Shown here: one piece after another, positions 1 through 8,236 of the stretch
Layout of the letters: every line of letters begins with the position of its first letter
Numbering within the stretch: position 1 is the first letter of the stretch
Source: Marivivens donghaensis
GTDB taxonomy: Bacteria; Pseudomonadota; Alphaproteobacteria; Rhodobacterales; Rhodobacteraceae
Length of the DNA stretch: 64,000 nt
Reading direction: 5' to 3'
Assembly: GCF_011806565.1 (NCBI RefSeq)
Contig: NZ_JAATOP010000001.1
Coordinates: 1-64,000, forward strand
Made by a program: the position numbers and the translations under genes
The notes under the pieces: model-generated
Told to the model about the DNA's origin: nothing
Databases searched by the model: none
Seen by the model: only the letters and a program-made list of their open reading frames with translations

Positions 1-76
<76 letters not shown>

Positions 77-143
77 ACTCCTAAGACATGTAACACCTAG
101 CGCCGCCAAAAAAGCAAAGGGAACGTCGTAAATCGTTCGCACC

Positions 144-1778
144 TCAATGCTTTTGCCGCGCAGAACCCGTGTACTTTTTAGTCAGTTCAGGGGCTACTTC
201 GCTTCCGTCTACAAGAAACGGCAGAATACCGCGGCGGAGTGAACGGCCGCGTGCGGCTCGTATATCTGTATCTGACATAGTGACACGTTGGGACATGCGT
301 CGCCCCCACTGTCCTAGGTAGCCATAAAGGCGCGCAATCTGGTCGAAGTGTTCAGTGTCTTCGCCAAGATCGTTTATCTCGTGCGGATCGGTTTCGAGGT
401 CAAAGAGCATCTGACGGAAACCGCCTTCGAAGTGGATCATCTTCCAGCGGCCGTCAAAAACCATCATCATGCGGGCATCGCGGGGCGTCACGCCCAAAGC
501 ATCCGCGCGCGGGGTGACCGAATAGTCGTATTCGCTGATGATAAATTCCCGCCAATCTTCAGGCCCTTCGCCATTGATCCAAGGCATCAGTGAGCGCCCT
601 TCAATGATATGATCAGGCACCTCGCCGCCAGCCGCGTCCACAAAGGTCGCGGCCAAGTCGATCGCCTCGACCAGAGCGGCACAGGTGGTACCCCGCGTGG
701 CGTCGGCGCTGCTCCGTGGATCGCAGATGATGAGCGGAATTTTGACGGACGCCTCGTGGAAGAAGTCTTTCTCTCCCAGCCAGTGATCGCCCAGATAGTC
801 GCCATGATCCGACGTCAGAACGATCATAGTGTCGTCCATCTGTCCGGTCGCTTCGAGGTGGTCCAGCAAGCGCCCGAGTTGGTCGTCGCATTGTTTGATC
901 AGGCCCATATAGGCAGGAATAACTTTGGCCCGCACGTCGTCACGCTGGAATGCCTGCGCGACTTTGGTGTCGTGATATGCCTTCAGTACTGGATGCGGGT
1001 TTTTCAGTTCCTGCAAACTCCGCACGGGTGGCAGGATATGCTCTGGGCCATACATGTCGTGGTAGGGCGCGGGCACGATGTAGGGCCAGTGCGGTTTGAT
1101 AAAGCTCACATGGGCGCACCACGGCATCTTCGCCACGTCGATAAAGCGGATCGCTTCGGAGGTGAGCCACGGTGTTTCGCTGTCTTGCTCTCGGATGTTG
1201 GCAGGCTTGTCCGCGTTCATGAACATCCAGCCGCTGGCAATCTGGTCGTTGCTGACGCCCGCATTTGCGTAGTCCGCCCAAGGATTATCGCCGTCATAGC
1301 CCTTGGATTTAAGGTACTCGTTGTAAGGCGAGCGCTTTTGGTCGTAATCGCCGTCCGGTCCCGTGCCCCACAGGCCGTCGTCGCGGACCCAAGCGTCAAA
1401 ACCGCAGTCTGCCTGACGCGCGCCGATCAAGCTATCGGGTGAAAGGCCCAGCCGCGCCATGCCTTTGGCATCCGCCTTCATGTGCGTCTTGCCAAGAAGC
1501 CAGCAATCCATGCCCAGATCGCGGAGGTGATCGCCCAAAGTCATCTCACCCACCCGCAACGGGTAACCATTCCACTGCGCGCCGTGAGAGGACGCATAGC
1601 GCCCCGTGTAGAAACTCATCCGCGAAGCGCCGCAGATCGGCGATTGCACATAGGCGTTGGTGAAGCGCACGCCCTTCGCGGCAATCCGGTCGAAGTTCGG
1701 CGTGTGCAGATGTGGATGACCCGCGCAGCTGAGGTAATCATAACGCAACTGGTCGTACATGATGAAAAGAATGTTCAT
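144..1778 (-). CDS. Sulfatase / phosphonate monoester hydrolase-like alkaline phosphatase superfamily enzyme
   Basis: This 544-residue protein hydrolyses sulfate esters or related phospho/phosphono monoesters. The N-terminus MNILFIMYDQ carries a metal-binding Asp of the family. Cys49 in CGASR sits at the formylglycine position (C-x-A/P-x-R), and TSDHGDYLGDH (Asp324, His325) is the second metal-binding segment. No signal peptide is seen, so it is probably cytoplasmic. The start was placed at ATG 1778 rather than 39 bases upstream, because GGAGGAG lies just before it and the family motif starts there. A cupin gene lies 71 bases upstream on the same strand, suggesting an operon. The exact substrate cannot be read from the sequence; choline-sulfatase and phosphonate monoester hydrolase branches are both possible. 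Confidence 0.88.
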   Translation of the reverse strand: MNILFIMYDQLRYDYLSCAGHPHLHTPNFDRIAAKGVRFTNAYVQSPICGASRMSFYTGRYASSHGAQWNGYPLRVGEMTLGDHLRDLGMDCWLLGKTHMKADAKGMARLGLSPDSLIGARQADCGFDAWVRDDGLWGTGPDGDYDQKRSPYNEYLKSKGYDGDNPWADYANAGVSNDQIASGWMFMNADKPANIREQDSETPWLTSEAIRFIDVAKMPWCAHVSFIKPHWPYIVPAPYHDMYGPEHILPPVRSLQELKNPHPVLKAYHDTKVAQAFQRDDVRAKVIPAYMGLIKQCDDQLGRLLDHLEATGQMDDTMIVLTSDHGDYLGDHWLGEKDFFHEASVKIPLIICDPRSSADATRGTTCAALVEAIDLAATFVDAAGGEVPDHIIEGRSLMPWINGEGPEDWREFIISEYDYSVTPRADALGVTPRDARMMMVFDGRWKMIHFEGGFRQMLFDLETDPHEINDLGEDTEHFDQIARLYGYLGQWGRRMSQRVTMSDTDIRAARGRSLRRGILPFLVDGSEVAPELTKKYTGSARQKH

Positions 1779-1849
1779 CGCAGGCTCCTCCGGTGATCGG
1801 CTGGCTCTATTTGTCATGCAAACGGTGGTGGATTGCTAACGCCGCTATA

Positions 1850-2191
1850 TCAGAGCCGGATAACATACTCCTTGGTCGTCGTCTCCACGACTTCCCACGT
1901 GCCGCGGAAGCCCGGCCGCAAAACAAAGCTGTCGCCCGCGCGGAGCTCTAGGCTGTGGCCGTCATCTTCGGTGATGATCGAAACGCCTTCGAGGATGCGG
2001 CAGTACTCCCATTCGTCATACTGGATGCGCCACTTTCCCGGCGTTGACCGCCAAGTCCCGCAATAGAGGCCGTCGCGATCCTCCACGTTCCAAGTAGTGA
2101 ACTGCGGCGAGCCGGAGATGATACGGTCGGCAGCGGGCGCGTCGTGTTCGACCTCTCCGAGGGTGGTGATACGGAAAAGGGCGTCGCTCAT
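1850..2191 (-). CDS. Cupin domain protein (Cupin_3/DUF861-like)
   Basis: This small protein of 113 residues is a single cupin fold. It has the C-terminal signature of the DUF861/Cupin_3 group (GTWEVVETT near the end, preceded by RAGDSFVLRPGF). Such proteins bind a metal or small ligand, and relatives include the ureidoglycine aminohydrolase cupins; no activity can be assigned here. The start at 2191 is preceded by AAGGAAA and removes 23 residues of unlikely upstream reading frame. It lies immediately upstream of the sulfatase and is likely co-transcribed with it. Confidence 0.75.
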   Translation of the reverse strand: MSDALFRITTLGEVEHDAPAADRIISGSPQFTTWNVEDRDGLYCGTWRSTPGKWRIQYDEWEYCRILEGVSIITEDDGHSLELRAGDSFVLRPGFRGTWEVVETTTKEYVIRL

Positions 2192-2314
2192 CAGGGAATT
2201 TCCTTGCAGTCTGGAAGGGCGTCTGCCGCCAAGGTGATCGACCGCCCCGTGCTTGTCCATCCCTGTGTCCGTTGCGACGAATGCAGTGGGTTCTACTCCG
2301 ATGAAGGCAGCTAA

Positions 2315-2839
2315 TCAGGTCAGTGTGCTGCCCAGTCGCACGTCAATGAATTCGTCCATGAAAAGCGACATGAACTCGACGCGGGATGTCACGCCTGCCT
2401 TTTGGAACACGTTGTGCGATTGAACCTTCACCGTGCCGACACTGGTGGAGCGCATCTTTGCGATGTCAGCAGTATTGAGACCTCTGAGCAGCAGCAATGC
2501 CACATCGCGCTCCGCGCCAGTCAGACCCCATTGCTCGAACCTGCGCACAATGAGGTCGTCGAAGTCGTCCTTCAGCGCGGAAAGCTGCGTCTTCTTGCGC
2601 TCGTTCTCTGCGGTGAGCATCGCCGTATACTGACGCATCGCCAAGATCCCGAACAGGAGGACAACTACGGCAATGGCCTCGAAAACGAGGTGAATCAGTT
2701 CGCCGTCAGAGTAGCCCTAACCCGAAGCAAAATGATCTCGTAGGTCGACAATCACATCCTGAAAGAAGAACAAAAAAGACAGGACCATGCCGGCCAGCAA
2801 GATGGCCAGAGCCTGCGCGTTTTTAACAATATTTTGCAA
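2315..2839 (-). pseudogene. Membrane-anchored LuxR-type HTH regulator interrupted by in-frame TAG
   Basis: Read from a TTG start at 2839 with GGAGG five bases upstream, the frame encodes 174 codons. The layout is a first hydrophobic segment (about residues 9-27), a loop, a second hydrophobic segment (about 50-67), then a LuxR/GerE helix-turn-helix (about 105-165, with LLLRGLNTADIAKMR and TVKVQSHNVFQKAGV). This two-helix plus HTH layout is typical of a small roseobacter regulator family. Codon 41 is TAG (2717-2719), between the two membrane segments. The remaining open part (2315-2644 from a TTG) keeps only the HTH and part of the second helix. It could be a pseudogene, a shortened soluble regulator, or a sequencing error. 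It is divergent from the Asp-rich secreted protein gene. Confidence 0.7.
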
Positions 2840-2880
2840 TGTATCCTCCAGTTCAGGTTACAGTAGCCTGTCACGGGTGG

Positions 2881-2945
2881 CATAAACTGCCCATAAACCG
2901 AGGTTATACGCGCTGTTTTACAGGCGCTATAAGCCCCAGTTTATG
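2881..2945. promoter_or_regulatory. CATAAACYG repeat cluster in divergent promoter region
   Basis: CATAAACTG occurs at 2881-2889, CATAAACCG at 2892-2900 and the exact inverse CAGTTTATG at 2937-2945. An imperfect GCGCTGT/ACAGGCGC dyad lies between them. This arrangement sits between the HTH gene and the Asp-rich protein gene and could be a regulator binding region; that role is inferred. Confidence 0.4.
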
Positions 2946-2998
2946 GACCGGAGGGGGCAAAGCAAACATCCTGACTGCAATGTAATCAGGAGGCTCCC

Positions 2999-3721
2999 AT
3001 GAAATTCAAACTACTTTCGACCGCCGCGTTTCTGCTCGCCGCAAATGTTGCAATGGCTGATGGCGTAGATAGCGCGATCAATACCTTGGCTCTGGATGGC
3101 TATACCCATTTCGAACTTGGCCGCGGTGCGACCCAATCCAAGATCGAAGGCTATGCGGTCGACGGTCGTAAGATTGAGATTCTCGTTGACAATACAACCG
3201 GCGCGATCCTCCAGCAGTACGTCGAATTTGTCGGGCAAGACGAAAGCACCGACATGATCGGTTCTATTCAGTCCCGCAGCGATGACGACGATCGGGGTAG
3301 AGACGACCATAACGAGGTCGATGACAACGGCGTGGACGACGACGGCTATGACCACATCGACGATAACCGCAGTGATGATGATCACGTCCATGATGGCCAA
3401 GGCAGTGACGATGACATGGGCGGCTCGGATGACGACTATGGCACCACTTCAGGCTCCCATGACAGCGACGATACTTACGGGTCCAATGGTGGCATCGACG
3501 ATGATAATGGAGCCGACGACAATCATAGCACCACGTCGGGCACGGGCTCGCACGACAATGACGACACCAATGGTTCGGACGACAATGGAACCGATGATGA
3601 CCATAACTCGACATCAAGCTCCAGCTCGCACGATGACGACGACAACAACAACGACGATGATCGTGAAGATGATCGCGACAACGATCGCGAGGATGACGAC
3701 GACGATCACGAAGACGACTGA
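2999..3721 (+). CDS. Secreted Asp-rich protein with PepSY-like N-terminal domain
   Basis: The 240-residue product starts with a signal peptide (MKFKLLSTAAFLLAANVAMA, cleavage about residue 20). A short alpha/beta domain follows (about 25-80) that reads like a PepSY domain (KIEGYAVDGRKIEILVDNTTG). From about residue 90 to the end it is a low-complexity tail dominated by Asp with Gly, Ser, Thr, Asn and His (DDNGTDDDHNSTSSSSSHDD and similar). The tail would be strongly acidic and might bind Ca2+ or other cations outside the cytoplasmic membrane; this is inference. GGAG lies upstream of the ATG and a clear terminator follows. It is divergent from a membrane-HTH gene that may have controlled it. 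Confidence 0.75.
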   Translation: MKFKLLSTAAFLLAANVAMADGVDSAINTLALDGYTHFELGRGATQSKIEGYAVDGRKIEILVDNTTGAILQQYVEFVGQDESTDMIGSIQSRSDDDDRGRDDHNEVDDNGVDDDGYDHIDDNRSDDDHVHDGQGSDDDMGGSDDDYGTTSGSHDSDDTYGSNGGIDDDNGADDNHSTTSGTGSHDNDDTNGSDDNGTDDDHNSTSSSSSHDDDDNNNDDDREDDRDNDREDDDDDHEDD

Positions 3722-3750
3722 TCTTCTGGGAGTCTTCGCATGAACAAATT

Positions 3751-3785
3751 CCACCGTCCAAACAAGGGCGGTGGCTTTTTCGTGT
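3751..3785 (+). terminator. Rho-independent terminator
   Basis: CCACCG-T-CC and GG-G-CGGTGG form a hairpin followed by CTTTTTCGTGTTT. It lies about 30 bases after the Asp-rich protein gene. Confidence 0.8.
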
Positions 3786-3819
3786 TTGCAGTTAGTCCGC
3801 CCCTTGCTCAGCAGCCCGA

Positions 3820-4503
3820 CTACTCGAAAAAGTCGGCAAAGGTCTCCTTGATCGTCGGCAAATCGCGGATCAGTCCACGCAGGTGCTGACGCATGTTGGC
3901 TTCTGCCTGATCAGGCGAGCCCGCCTTGATCGCATCGACAATACCAATGTGCTGCGCGATGACATTGGCGCGCGGGAAGTGCTGCGAGGACAGGTGACGC
4001 ACGCGGTCCAATTGGGATTTCGTGCTTTCGACCGTCTCCCACGCGTGGACATGTCCGGCGGCAAGCGCGAGGCGGTGGTGGAAGCGGTCGTCGATCGCCA
4101 TGAACTCTTCGACCTTGCTGTCGGCAGCACGTTTCTGCGCGGCGACCAGTTCCTCCAGATCGCGGATCACATCGTCATCAGGCGCATTTGCCACGATGCG
4201 CACGATGTCCGCTTCGATCGCCTCACGAACAAACCGCGCATCGAGGACATTGGCGCTGGAGATCTTCCGGACAAAGCTGCCACGCTGTGGGCGGACCTCG
4301 ATCAGACCGTCCTCGCGCAGTTTGATGAACGCCTCGCGGATTGGTTGGCGACTGACGTCGTAGTCTGAGGCGACTTCCGACTCTGACAGGCGCTGGCCCG
4401 GTTTCCAATCGTTGTGGATGATCCTGCGGCGGAGCGCATTGACCAACTGCGGACCGATAGGCTTGGTCGAATCCAGTCGGGGTGTGTCAGGTGCGATAGT
4501 CAT
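3820..4503 (-). CDS. GntR/FadR-family (FCD) transcriptional regulator
   Basis: This 227-residue regulator has an N-terminal winged helix (about 15-80, with RLSESEVASDYDVSRQPIRE) and a C-terminal all-helical FCD effector domain containing the usual Asp/His metal-site residues (DDRFHHRLALAAGH and a later QH). The start at ATG 4503 is supported by AGGAG seven bases upstream. It follows kdgK on the same strand at a 51-base gap, so it is probably the last gene of the uxuA-uxuB-kdgK unit. It closely resembles the second GntR at 8237-8938 (shared EAFIKL.EDGL.EVRPQRG and VLDARFVREA.EADIV), suggesting a duplicated pair. A hexuronate-pathway intermediate such as fructuronate, mannonate or KDG is a likely effector, by context. 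Confidence 0.88.
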   Translation of the reverse strand: MTIAPDTPRLDSTKPIGPQLVNALRRRIIHNDWKPGQRLSESEVASDYDVSRQPIREAFIKLREDGLIEVRPQRGSFVRKISSANVLDARFVREAIEADIVRIVANAPDDDVIRDLEELVAAQKRAADSKVEEFMAIDDRFHHRLALAAGHVHAWETVESTKSQLDRVRHLSSQHFPRANVIAQHIGIVDAIKAGSPDQAEANMRQHLRGLIRDLPTIKETFADFFE

Positions 4504-4554
4504 ATTTGTCTCCTGCCATACTATTGGGCGGGAAAGGGCAATGATCAATCGGCT

Positions 4555-5457
4555 TTAGAGTGCATCCATCGGGATCAGCGCACCGTGGTGCATCACGACC
4601 TTGGCCGCCATTGCATGTCCCGCGTGAACGGCGCCGAGGATCGACTGGCCTTGCAGGAGCGCGGCAAGGAACGCTCCGTTGAAGCTGTCGCCCGCGCCCG
4701 TCGTGTCAATGGGGTCGACCATTTCTAGCCCGTCGATGGGGAATGATTTGCCGTTGTCATGCACGATCATGGCGCCGGAGCCATTCTTGACCACGACAGT
4801 CTTTGCGCCCGCGTCCAGATAGCGCTGGCAGGTTTCTTGGGGCGAGGCATCACCAAACAGAGCGGCTTCGTCGTCGAAGCTCGGCAGGATGATATCGGCA
4901 GCTTGCGCCGCAGCGGTGAGGATTTGCTTCGCCGTTTCAGCATCATCCCACAGGCGCAGGCGGATGTTTGGGTCGAGTACGATTTTCACGCCGCGCGTTC
5001 GGCAGTCCAGCATATGCGCAATCAGGTTCTGGCGCCCTTGGGCGGACAGAATGGCAAGCGTGATGCCAGAGATATGAACCATCTCCGCGTTCTCGGTCAT
5101 GGCCTCGAGCATCGCCGGATCGTCGGCCAGCGTCTTTGCTGCCGAGGTGTCGCGCCAATAGCTGAAGCTGCGCTCTCCGTTCGTCAGGCTAATCGCGTAG
5201 AGCCCGATGGAGCGGGTCGGATGCGTGAACAGCGCGTCGGTGTGCAAGCCATTTGCGGTCAGGAACGCAGGCACCTTGGTCGAAAACGTATCGCAGCCAA
5301 TGACCGTGCCATAGCTCACCCGCCAATCGTCAGGCAGCGAGGCGCGGGCGTACCATGCAGTATTCAGCGTGTCGCCCGCAATGCCCATGCGCCACAGGTC
5401 GTCGGTGCCGCCCGATAGTTCGACCATGCATTCACCGATAGAGACAAAGCGTTTCAT
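4555..5457 (-). CDS. kdgK: 2-dehydro-3-deoxygluconokinase (KDG kinase), PfkB family
   Basis: KdgK phosphorylates 2-keto-3-deoxygluconate with ATP to KDG-6-phosphate for cleavage by an aldolase. The 300-residue length is typical of ribokinase/PfkB sugar kinases. The signature DTTGAGDSFNGAF holds the catalytic base (Asp257) and the anion hole, and the N-terminal SIGECMVELS strand is family-like. The start codon overlaps the uxuB stop by four bases (ATGA), which indicates translational coupling. The uxuA-uxuB-kdgK order supports KDG rather than fructose or ribose as substrate. Confidence 0.9.
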   Translation of the reverse strand: MKRFVSIGECMVELSGGTDDLWRMGIAGDTLNTAWYARASLPDDWRVSYGTVIGCDTFSTKVPAFLTANGLHTDALFTHPTRSIGLYAISLTNGERSFSYWRDTSAAKTLADDPAMLEAMTENAEMVHISGITLAILSAQGRQNLIAHMLDCRTRGVKIVLDPNIRLRLWDDAETAKQILTAAAQAADIILPSFDDEAALFGDASPQETCQRYLDAGAKTVVVKNGSGAMIVHDNGKSFPIDGLEMVDPIDTTGAGDSFNGAFLAALLQGQSILGAVHAGHAMAAKVVMHHGALIPMDAL

Positions 5458-6911
5458 CGCGCAGCTTCCGCCTCGATCACGGTGGTCATCGGTTCTGTAA
5501 GCATGGCGGTGAGTATCTCGGTCACTTCCGCCCAGAATGCGTCATCAGTGGCGGCGGTCTCACTCACGAAGCTGGCTTTGCGCATGTGCGCAACGATCTC
5601 CACAGCGCTTTTGCCGTCCGCCATTTCGCTCAGTTCTGCCGCACGCGGATCGCGAAGTTCATAGGGATCGCAATCATGCGTGGAGCCACTGATGTGCCGC
5701 AGCCAAGCAGCGGTCGCAAAAGCGAAAGCACGACAATCGATCCCGCGGGATCGCGCGTCGGCGAGGGCCGAGAATATACGCTGCGGCAGTTTTTCTGAGC
5801 CGTCCATGGCAATCTGGAATGTCTGGTGCGCAATTTCGGGATTGCGGAACCGTTCGATCAGCGCGTCGGCGTAATCGGCGGTGTCGATACCTTCGATCAG
5901 CGGCAGGGTCGCGGCGGCGGTATCCAGATGGCGGCGGACGAGTTTGGCCAGTGCAGTGTCAGCCATGACATCACGCACATAGGTGCGGCCCGCGTGGAAG
6001 CCTGCGTAAGCGAGCATCGAGTGCGAGCCGTTGAGCATCCGCAACTTCATCGCCTCGAAAGCGACCACGTTGTCGGTGAAAATCACGCCTGCCGCTTCCC
6101 AATCCGGGCGGCCGAGGGGGAAGTTATCTTCGATGACCCACTGGTAGAACGGCTCGGTCTCGGTCGCGGCGAGGTCGGCCACGCCGAGCAGCGCTTCGGC
6201 ATCTGCCAGCGTTTTCGCGGTGGCCGCAGGCGTGATGCGGTCCACCATCGTCGATGGGAAGGCAACTTTTTCCGCGATCCAGCCCGCAAGCTCGGGGTCG
6301 ATATCGTTCGCAAAATCGATGGTTGCGCCGCGCAAAAGGTGACCGTTGTCCGGCAGGTTATCGCAACACAGCACGGTGAAGGACGAAATGCCCGCTTGCC
6401 GGCGCGTATCCAGCGCGCGAACCAGCATTCCCAGAACGCCGTGCGGTTTGTGGGGCGATTTCAGATCGGCGGCAACAGCGGGGTGGTTGCGGTCACATCT
6501 GCCGCTCGCACGGTCGAGGCCGTAGGCTTTTTCGGTGACGGTGATCGACACGATCTTGGTTGCCGGATTGGCCATAGCGTCCAATGCAAGTGCCGGATCT
6601 TCGGCCGAGCAGATTGCTCCGCAAATCGAGCCGATAACGCGGGCGGAGGTCGAGGTGCCTCGTTCGATCAAAGTATAAAGGCCGTGCTGCGGAGCCAGTT
6701 CGTCCGCCGCTTTGGGTGAACGAAGGGAAACACCAAGGATGCGCCAGTCGCCGCCCGAGGCTGCAATGGCTAGGTCGGTCAGCGCGGCTTGGTGTGCTTT
6801 GTGAAACGCGCCGAGGCCGATGTGGACGATGCCGACGCCATGCGCGGATGGATCGTAAGCGGGGCGAAGCGACTGCGGAACTTGGTCGAGCGATGTCAGG
6901 CGCATGGTCAC
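5454..6911 (-). CDS. uxuB: Fructuronate reductase / D-mannonate oxidoreductase (mannitol dehydrogenase family)
   Basis: The 485-residue protein matches the long-chain mannitol dehydrogenase family. It has an N-terminal Rossmann segment (GVGIVHIGLGAFHKAHQA) and the C-terminal helical domain with KLRMLNGSHSMLAYAG, where Lys and His form the active site in family members. It reduces D-fructuronate to D-mannonate with NADH, or runs the reverse reaction. It overlaps uxuA by four bases upstream and kdgK by four bases downstream, so it is the middle gene of a coupled operon. Mannitol or arabinitol dehydrogenase is the family alternative, but the neighbours make uxuB the better call. Confidence 0.9.
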   Translation of the reverse strand: MTMRLTSLDQVPQSLRPAYDPSAHGVGIVHIGLGAFHKAHQAALTDLAIAASGGDWRILGVSLRSPKAADELAPQHGLYTLIERGTSTSARVIGSICGAICSAEDPALALDAMANPATKIVSITVTEKAYGLDRASGRCDRNHPAVAADLKSPHKPHGVLGMLVRALDTRRQAGISSFTVLCCDNLPDNGHLLRGATIDFANDIDPELAGWIAEKVAFPSTMVDRITPAATAKTLADAEALLGVADLAATETEPFYQWVIEDNFPLGRPDWEAAGVIFTDNVVAFEAMKLRMLNGSHSMLAYAGFHAGRTYVRDVMADTALAKLVRRHLDTAAATLPLIEGIDTADYADALIERFRNPEIAHQTFQIAMDGSEKLPQRIFSALADARSRGIDCRAFAFATAAWLRHISGSTHDCDPYELRDPRAAELSEMADGKSAVEIVAHMRKASFVSETAATDDAFWAEVTEILTAMLTEPMTTVIEAEAAR

Positions 6912-8119
6912 TCCGCAGCAATCACGCGTTCGAAAGTGCGATAGACACCGCGCAGTTCCGCGAGGCCCTTGAGGCGGCCAATCGCGGGATACCCCGGCTG
7001 CGCATCGCGGCCGATGTCGTCCAGAATGTCCTGACCGTGGTCGGGACGCACTGGGATCGACCAGTCGGCGCGGCCTGCATCCTTGCGGCGTTTTTCCTCG
7101 GCGACAATGGCTTGGATCATGCCGATCATGTCGGTGTGACCCGTAAGGTGTTCGTCCTCGAAGAAGGAGTTCTTCACCTCGGTGCCTTCGATATTCACGT
7201 TCCGCAGGTGCAGGAAGTGAACGCGGTCGGCGAGGGCTTTGAAGATCTCGACCGGATTGTTGTCGGGACGAGCGCCCAGCGAGCCGGTGCAGAACGTGAC
7301 GCCGTTTGCAGGTAGATCGACGGCGGTTAGAATGGCCTCATAGTGGGCCTGCGTAGACATGATGCGCGGCAGTCCCAGCAGCGGGAAGGGTGGATCGTCG
7401 GGGTGGCAGCAAATGCGGACGCCAAGCTCTTCGGCAAGCGGCGTGACCTCGGACAGGAAGTCGATCAGATGGCTGCGCAGGCGGTCTTCGCTGATATTGT
7501 TATACTCGGCGAGGTGTTCGCGCACGTTTTCGAGCGTGAATTTCTCCGCGGCGCCCGGCAGGCCAAAGACCACGTTTCCCGCGATCTTGTCTCTTTGCTG
7601 ATCGGTCATCTCTGCAAAGCGGCGAGCGGCGGCTTCGACGATGGCATCAGGGAATTCCTCGGCAGCGCCGGCGCGCTTGAGGATATGGATGTCGAAAGCG
7701 GCGAAGTCGGTCAGGTCGAAGCGCATACAGCGGGCGCCATTGGGGCGTTCCCACGCAAGATCGGTGCGCGTCCAGTCGAGGACAGGCATGAAGTTGTAGC
7801 AGATCACTTCAATCCCGCTGTCGCGCAGATTGCGCATCGACAGCTTCCAGTTCGCAATGTGCGTTTTCCAGTCGCCCTGCTGTTTTTTGATGTCCTCGGA
7901 CACGGGCAACGATTCGACGACATCCCATGTCAGCGGGGACGGACGACCGTCTTTGCGGGTTCGGATCGCCTGATGACGGATCGCGATTTCTTCGGGGGTC
8001 CAGACGGCACCCGTGGGCACGTGATGAAGCGCCGACACGACGCCTTCGACGCCTGCCTGCATCATATCGTCAATGCTCACGCGATCCTGTGGACCGAACC
8101 AACGCCAAGTCTGACGCAT
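6908..8119 (-). CDS. uxuA: Mannonate dehydratase
   Basis: UxuA dehydrates D-mannonate to 2-keto-3-deoxygluconate. The 403-residue product begins MRQTWRWFGPQDRVSI, typical of the family. It carries the metal-site segments ICCHPDDPP and FCTGSLGA, followed by FLHLRNVN and RPDHGQ, which fit the TIM-barrel Cys/His/Asp ligands. It is the first gene of the minus-strand operon (uxuA-uxuB-kdgK-gntR) and is transcribed away from a second gntR gene. GGGGGAGGAG directly precedes its ATG. Confidence 0.93.
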   Translation of the reverse strand: MRQTWRWFGPQDRVSIDDMMQAGVEGVVSALHHVPTGAVWTPEEIAIRHQAIRTRKDGRPSPLTWDVVESLPVSEDIKKQQGDWKTHIANWKLSMRNLRDSGIEVICYNFMPVLDWTRTDLAWERPNGARCMRFDLTDFAAFDIHILKRAGAAEEFPDAIVEAAARRFAEMTDQQRDKIAGNVVFGLPGAAEKFTLENVREHLAEYNNISEDRLRSHLIDFLSEVTPLAEELGVRICCHPDDPPFPLLGLPRIMSTQAHYEAILTAVDLPANGVTFCTGSLGARPDNNPVEIFKALADRVHFLHLRNVNIEGTEVKNSFFEDEHLTGHTDMIGMIQAIVAEEKRRKDAGRADWSIPVRPDHGQDILDDIGRDAQPGYPAIGRLKGLAELRGVYRTFERVIAAE

Positions 8120-8236
8120 AATCTCCTCCCCCGAATTTATTCAGCAAACGCCGTTTTGTGTCGAACTTCAATATCACCGTAACTCGATGTTGACTAGTAT
8201 GGAAGTATGTATCAGTGTGTGCGGCAGGAGGAGACG

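Noticed and set aside
3264-3761. 165-codon minus-strand frame rich in His, Arg and Cys
   Set aside because: It is the complement of the Asp-rich repeats on the plus strand; it has no ribosome-binding site or recognisable domain.
8120-8236. TTGACTAGTAT..ATGTATCAG as a GntR operator
   Set aside because: The apparent symmetry breaks down on alignment of the two arms (about half the positions match), so it was not annotated.
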